Assembly (NCBI GenBank): GCA_900074885.1
Contig: FJUW01000012.1
Coordinates: 1,781,841 to 1,845,840 of the forward strand
Length of the DNA: 64,000 nt
DNA from: Rhynchosporium graminicola
Taxonomy: Eukaryota; Ascomycota; Leotiomycetes; Helotiales; Ploettnerulaceae
Direction of reading: 5' to 3'
Every line of letters starts with the position of its first letter. Position 1 is the first letter of the stretch. Positions 59,410-64,000 of the stretch are shown here, one piece after another. A program made the translations under genes and the position numbers. The notes beneath the pieces were generated by a model. The model saw nothing but the letters and a program-made list of their open reading frames with translations. It had not been told where the DNA came from and searched no databases.

Positions 59410-60536
59410 ATACAATAATGCAAATGATACCCATTCGATTTATACTTGCGTCCTATTCTGGTCCTTGCGATCCAGTAGATTTATGGTGCTGGTATAAGCG
59501 AGCTTTTGGCATAGAAGTCAAAGCTGAGTGAGGCTCCATACAGCTATACCTTCGTGATGGTGAAAGCGAGAGCCAGATATATGCACGGGAAGATGTTTAC
59601 AAGTCATGTCGCTTAGTTTCGCTTCACCACAACCCCTGAAACCTCAGCCTATCCTATGCTGCAGAAATGGCTTCATTCAACCGCCTCCCTGAAAAAATAG
59701 TCAAGTAGGTACTTACAGCTAGCTACATACTTCACACCCACCCACACATAGTCCAGACACCACAAGGCAAGGCCCTTTTCCTCTAAACAGAACTTCATCT
59801 ACGCAACTAATCAACTAACCACCCAACCAATACCCATCATCCATCTAAATCTAACATGCAAGCATCAAAAGCAGGAACCACAAACACTCGCCGTCATGAA
59901 AGCTCATACAGTAAGTACCCCGTTTGAATAAAGTCCAAGCCATCAGTTCCCCTCTCCCTCTCTTGAAATCGTCGATTTCACCCTCTCGTGCTTCACGCCT
60001 TCACGATCATTCTACATATACCCCAAATATGTATGTTGGAAGAAAAAAAAAATGAAAAAAAAATAAACACCCCCCCAGGAAATTTTGGTCGTCAAAATTA
60101 AGAAGCGCGTGAGAGGTCACCCTTATCTTTCCACAGCTTTTTTTTCCATATTGATAGTTCGGGCTGGGGAGTAAGCAGACACAATGAGCGATCTCGATAG
60201 ATATATGACGATCGATCGATCGATCAATCGCTTTTAACTTTCTTCCTTTACCTCTATCCACCTACCTAGAAACGTTTCAATCTCAAGCGAAGAGAAAAAA
60301 AAAAAGAAGAGACAAAAAAAATCGCACGTGAATGATCGGGATTCCATCCTCTCGAGAGGGACGATGGGGGAATTTTGTGATGTTTTGTTTTGGTCTTTCG
60401 TGGTGTGGTATGACTTTGTGTTCACATTCCAGATGTTGTACTACAGATCACTGTGATGAGACCATGATTGGATTTTTTTTTCTCCTCTTCTTGAAGTTGT
60501 AGTCAAGATGAAAGGGAAAGAAAGCTCCAGGCCACA
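59410..60536. other. Intergenic region rich in homopolymer runs
   Basis: About 1.1 kb downstream of the WW-FF gene. It contains A runs near 60040-60065 and 60295-60320, a C run near 60070, T runs near 60140 and 60475, and an ATCG tandem repeat. No open frame with support. Confidence 0.5.
60209..60225. repeat. ATCG tetranucleotide repeat
   Basis: About four tandem ATCG units in intergenic DNA. Confidence 0.75.
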
Positions 60537-60658
60537 GCTAAATCGACATTACGTGAATAGCTAAATCGACACACAACGCTAAAATTCTAGTGACTTGGCG
60601 TGTGCATTCAAGGGACGTACGTGCCCCCGTATATAAATTTGCACTAGAGGGCAAAGGC

Positions 60659-60676
60659 CATTCATTCATTCATTCA
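60659..60676. repeat. CATT tetranucleotide repeat
   Basis: About four tandem CATT units inside the inverted-repeat element, near its left end. Confidence 0.75.
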
Positions 60677-61070
60677 TGCAGCATGGAAACATTCACAATT
60701 CCCTGATCACCCCTAAAGCTCTGAATTCCAATTGAGGGTTATTCAGAACCTACTGCTACTATAGCTTCTATTCTCATGGCTTGTGAGATAGCGCCTTCGG
60801 CGGCAACTTATAGTGCTGTACCCACGGGATTTACCGCAATTCAAGCCCATGCGAAAGCCCCACGGCTATGCTCTTTGATAGAGAGAGAGATATTCGGCTA
60901 TTCCGCGCTCTATTGATACGCGACCGCGTAGGTAAGTAGATACGATCCAAAGGGGAAGCAATCAGTTATCGACATGTCAAAGAGAAGGAAGAATGTTAGG
61001 TCGAAGAGGTGCAATTGTCCAATGAGAGTTACTCTCATAAAGGATCGAGCTTCCGGGCAGTGGTAAGTGA

Positions 61071-61346
61071 ATGAAGGTTCTGGAGGCTATATGTAATCAT
61101 ACGGCATCGCGAGACTCTGCAACGCACCCAGCACACAGAATTGCCTCCATTCCAGCGGAAACCCGTGTAGCTGTTAGCTCCCTAGCTAAGGCCGGTATGC
61201 CAAATGCTCGAATTCCATCAGCTTTACAGGTGGAGGCCGCAGGTGCTAGTATCTCTCTACTTTCCAAAGATATCGATATACTGTACATAGTTATGCATAC
61301 AAATCTTGGTAGTGATAAATGCACTCTGCACTTTAGGCTCGCTTAA
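61071..61346 (+). pseudogene. Transposase N-terminal relic (MULE-like)
   Basis: A 91-residue open frame inside the inverted-repeat element. The segment CNHTASRDSATHPAHRIASI, followed by SSLAKAGMPNARIPSALQVE and LLSKDIDILYI, recalls the NH...HP.HR / L..AG..P..I...L / I..KDIYN pattern just upstream of the MULE transposase domain in fungal elements. The catalytic domain is absent. It ends at a TAA close to the right arm. Family match is from pattern memory only. Confidence 0.45.
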
Positions 61347-61388
61347 TTAGCGTATGTCGATTTAGCTATTCACGCATGTCGATTTAGC

Positions 61389-62031
61389 GGGGGCCAAGTT
61401 AAAGCCAAAGTTGAAAGTGAAAAGGACAAGTGGTGTATAGACATCAAGCGATTCTTCTTAGCAATGTTGTTATTTTTCCTTCTCAGTTAGGCTAAGGTAA
61501 TAGTCGGGTTGTCCTTTTGAATTCAATTTTATAAGTTGCCAAGTGTAATTGCCAATTGGTGATCGTTGGTGCTATTCGGCGTAAAAGGCCTCGATCTCAA
61601 TCCCGGTCATGTCACTTACTGCGGGTCTGTGCGGACGATATTTCGAGGTGCTGGTGGTATATCGTGCAGATCGAAGTGAGGGCAAGGAAGCAAGCAAGCA
61701 AGCAAGCTCGGCTCTGCTTTGCTCTGAAACTGGTTCGTTGCGTTTCATGGCCATATGAAATTCGTGCCAGTCTTGTATACTGAAAGTGCGCAGCTTGCGT
61801 CTACCAGAAGATCGAACTCGTGCTTGTGAGCGAGTCGTACGGAGGTCGTCAGAGGCTCGGAGCTTGTTTGAAACATAAATTCTCAAGTCCGTAAAGCAAC
61901 GAAGTAGATTTCATCAAGTGCACCAAGTACGAAGTGGCTTGGGACGTGGATCTCATATGATCAAGGAACTAACATTACCATTAGAAGGTATAGTCCTTGG
62001 CTGCTTTTTCAGCCAAGATGGCCAAATCTGC
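61389..62031. other. Gap between the element and the transporter 3' end
   Basis: About 640 bases. Contains a CAAG tandem repeat. Frames at 61556-61783 and 61572-61886 have no domain. Confidence 0.5.
61688..61707. repeat. CAAG tetranucleotide repeat
   Basis: About four to five tandem CAAG/AAGC units in intergenic DNA. Confidence 0.75.
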
Positions 62032-63975
62032 TCAAGCCTCAACACCAACTACGCGTCCACTCTCATCAATATCCACCAACGTCTTCCTCGTACTCTCCTT
62101 CCTCGGATTCGGCGCATTGAAAATCGCCGTCATCTCCTCCAACGTCTTCCCCGCCGTCTCGACGAAGAAGAAATAGATCGTCGCAATCTCAACACAGATC
62201 CACGCGATATACACCAGGTACAATTTCCACCCGATGGACGCGATGCCGACACTGATTCCATACGTGTTGACGACCATCGCAATGTTGAGAAACAGGAAGT
62301 TCAGTCCGTTTCCCTTGGCACGGGTGCGGTTCTCGAGACATTCTACCGCGTAGAGGGTTTGTAGAGGTGTGAAACCCCAGGCGAAGATGATGCCGAAGAG
62401 GAAGATCGAGACGATTACGCCGTAGGCTAAGTCGGGGTTCTTTTCCGACTGCGCGGTGAATGCGGTGAGGAGGACGTAGGAGAAGAGAGCCCCGGTGAGA
62501 CCGGCGAGCATCATGAAGCGACGGCCGAGTTTGTCGAGGAGGGTGGCTCCGTAGACGGCGCCCATCATGGAGAAGATTGGGTTGATGGCGTTGATGAGGA
62601 GCTGCTTGTTCTTGTCTGTGATTCCGGCGTTCTTGATCATGTCGGGCATGAAATACGACACGACGTTGTTTCCTAGATGACCTTGGAGTTAATCACTGCT
62701 TTGAATGATGTGGAAAGATACTGGATTATATCGACACCGAAACAATACAAACCGGAAAGAGAATCATCTCGACTTCAAGTCTGGCGAACTGAGGACAGAT
62801 ACTGCGAGAATATATGACACGTACCTGACCATTGACCAAAGAACGACATTCCGATCACCATGTAAAGCCGGTAACGAGCTCCACGAGTGTTGAAAAGCTC
62901 TCTGAAATCCCACCACGGGTTATCATTCTTGGTAGCGTGCAAGTTGTCGATGATCTCGTGATATTGAAGTTGAACCACTGGGGAGCTCTCATTGCCATCT
63001 CCATGGTACTTGGTGAGAATAGCAAGTGCTTCCTCGCGGCGATCGTTGGCAATCAACCAACGTGGTGATTCGGGGAAGAACATGATCAAGCACATGACTA
63101 CAGCTGGGAGGCCCGCCTGAACGAGCGTAGGTATTCTCCATGCCCACGATGAAGTAATGTTCTTATTGGATCCGTAAGTCGTCCATCCAGCGATGATGTT
63201 ACCGAGCCACCAGAAGTTGTTGTACCTAAAGCATGTCAGTCCGAGTTCCTTCTCATGAAGAAGAAGAAGAAGAAGAAGAAGAAGAAGAAGAAGAAGAAGA
63301 AGAGCTCTCTCTCTCACATTCCAGCCATGGTCCCTCGGTAAGCGGGGTGTGCCAGCTCGACGGTGTATGCTGGCCCCGCGGCAGAAGCAAGAGCGGCCCC
63401 AAAGCCGAGAACGAATCTTCCGCCCATGAATTGAGACCTCTCATGAGCCGATGCCTGGACAGCCGTGCCGATGACCACGACGGCACACCCAACAAATATA
63501 CACACACGACGACCGTATCCATCGGCGAGGAAACCGCAGAATGGGAAAGCGGCTATCTGGCCGAGATTGTAGATGATGAAGACGAGACCGGTGGATGAGC
63601 CTGCAGCGTCCATTTTGAAGGTCTTCAGGTATGGATCCATGGCATTGATGGCGCCCATGAGGGAAGAATCTGACGGGGCGGTTAGCATACATAGTACCCG
63701 AGGATTCATCAGAGAGAGACAGAGAAAACTGACTGACCGAACCCGTTCATCGTGGAGACGAGATATCCGATTCCCATGATGAAGTACAGCTGCAGCATGC
63801 TCTTCGACAGGAGCGATGGCTTCTGACCAGCGACCGCCGCCGCCAAAGCCACCGAAGCGGCACTGACCTGGGTGACATTTCCTTGGGCGTACTTTGCATC
63901 GATGTTGTCCGAGATATGGTGAGCATCGTTCTTCTCGTGATGCTCAGCATCCTCGGTGTACTTGGGAGCAGACAT
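62032..63975 (-). CDS. MFS sugar transporter (sugar porter family, lactose/hexose permease-like)
   Basis: Four exons: 63975-63738, 63669-63318, 63225-62825 and 62672-62032, giving 543 residues; donors GTCAGT, GTGAGA and GTACGT, all acceptors AG. Sugar-porter signatures are in place: NGFDSSLMGAINAMDPYLKT in TM1, GFLADGYGRR (loop 2-3), FFPESPRWL after TM6, DKLGRR (loop 8-9) and VETAGKTLEEM after TM12. The order and length are normal for a 12-TM proton-linked plasma-membrane sugar importer. The layout resembles the fungal lactose permease-like branch (Kluyveromyces Lac12 relatives); the actual sugar is not predictable. The N-terminal 55 residues are hydrophilic with His/Asp/Glu. Intron 2 is almost filled by a GAA/TTC microsatellite that acts as its pyrimidine tract. 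Confidence 0.92.
63257..63304. repeat. GAA microsatellite inside a transporter intron
   Basis: About fifteen tandem GAA units, lying in intron 2 (63317-63226) of the sugar transporter; on the coding strand it reads TTC repeats. Confidence 0.95.
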
Positions 63976-64000
63976 TTGATGAATGAATGAAACAACCTCA

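Larger units (their letters stand above)
60537..61388. mobile_element. Inverted-repeat element (852 bp), probable non-autonomous DNA transposon
   Basis: Near-perfect inverted arms of 33-34 bases lie at 60537-60570 and 61356-61388; they differ by one substitution and one base of length. Each arm carries the 11-mer GCTAAATCGAC twice (60537-60547 and 60560-60570; reverse complement at 61356-61366 and 61378-61388). TA occurs inside both ends, but no clear target-site duplication could be fixed. A plus-strand open frame inside (61071-61346) resembles the N-terminal region of MULE-type transposases. Total size and structure fit a deletion derivative or MITE. Assignment to the Mutator superfamily is inference. 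Confidence 0.65.

Noticed and set aside
63233..63598. Glu-rich plus-strand frame and Leu/Ser-rich minus frames
   Set aside because: Produced by the GAA microsatellite in a transporter intron plus antisense of its exons.
1..64000. CRISPR arrays, operons or ribosome binding sites
   Set aside because: The sequence is eukaryotic with spliceosomal introns; no regularly spaced repeats were seen.

Overview
The window is genomic DNA of a filamentous ascomycete (Pezizomycotina). Short GT-AG introns (about 45-130 nt) with CTAAC/CTGAC-type branch sites interrupt most recognisable genes. The families seen (2EXR, fungal F-box, HeLo/kinase, WW-FF factor, LAMTOR1-like EGO subunit, MED7, proteasome alpha3) point to that group. 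A leotiomycete (Helotiales-like) host is my inference; no rRNA, tRNA or mitochondrial sequence is present to test it. The splice sites given were assigned by eye from reading frame, donor/acceptor sequence and family expectation.

Left part (1-22.2 kb), accessory and gene-poor. It opens with the 3' end of an M81 (MlrC-like) metallopeptidase gene. Then come an F-box gene, two divergent 2EXR-domain genes, a two-exon gene of unknown function, and a minus-strand row of F-box relatives (about 10.8-14.5 kb), at least two of which are broken. About 14.5-22.2 kb is almost a gene desert.

Middle (22.2-41 kb), mixed. Two intact small genes lie first: a zinc-binding-like small protein whose first intron appears to be GC-AG, and a three-exon EGO1/MEH1 (LAMTOR1-like) TORC1 anchor. 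A decaying block follows: a kinase-SEL1-ankyrin-TPR pseudogene, a HeLo-kinase pseudogene (cell-death/incompatibility type), an AT-rich RIP-like tract, and a type-B carboxylesterase pseudogene. Next are an intact secreted protein gene and a tiny Cys-rich protein ending in a CaaX box.

Right part (41-64 kb), mostly conserved and compact. MED7 and a PAP2 lipid phosphatase are divergent. Three unrecognised large membrane/coiled-coil genes lie head-to-tail (44.4-56.2 kb); the second has three exact 40-residue tandem repeats and the third has three repeats of about 60-69 residues. Proteasome alpha3 and a WW-FF splicing factor share a 304-bp promoter. A 2.6-kb intergenic region holds an 852-bp inverted-repeat element with a transposase-like relic. 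The window closes with a four-exon sugar transporter.

The best candidate for something undescribed is the three-gene membrane/coiled-coil array. Its members share orientation, tight spacing and similar design, but match no family I recognise.
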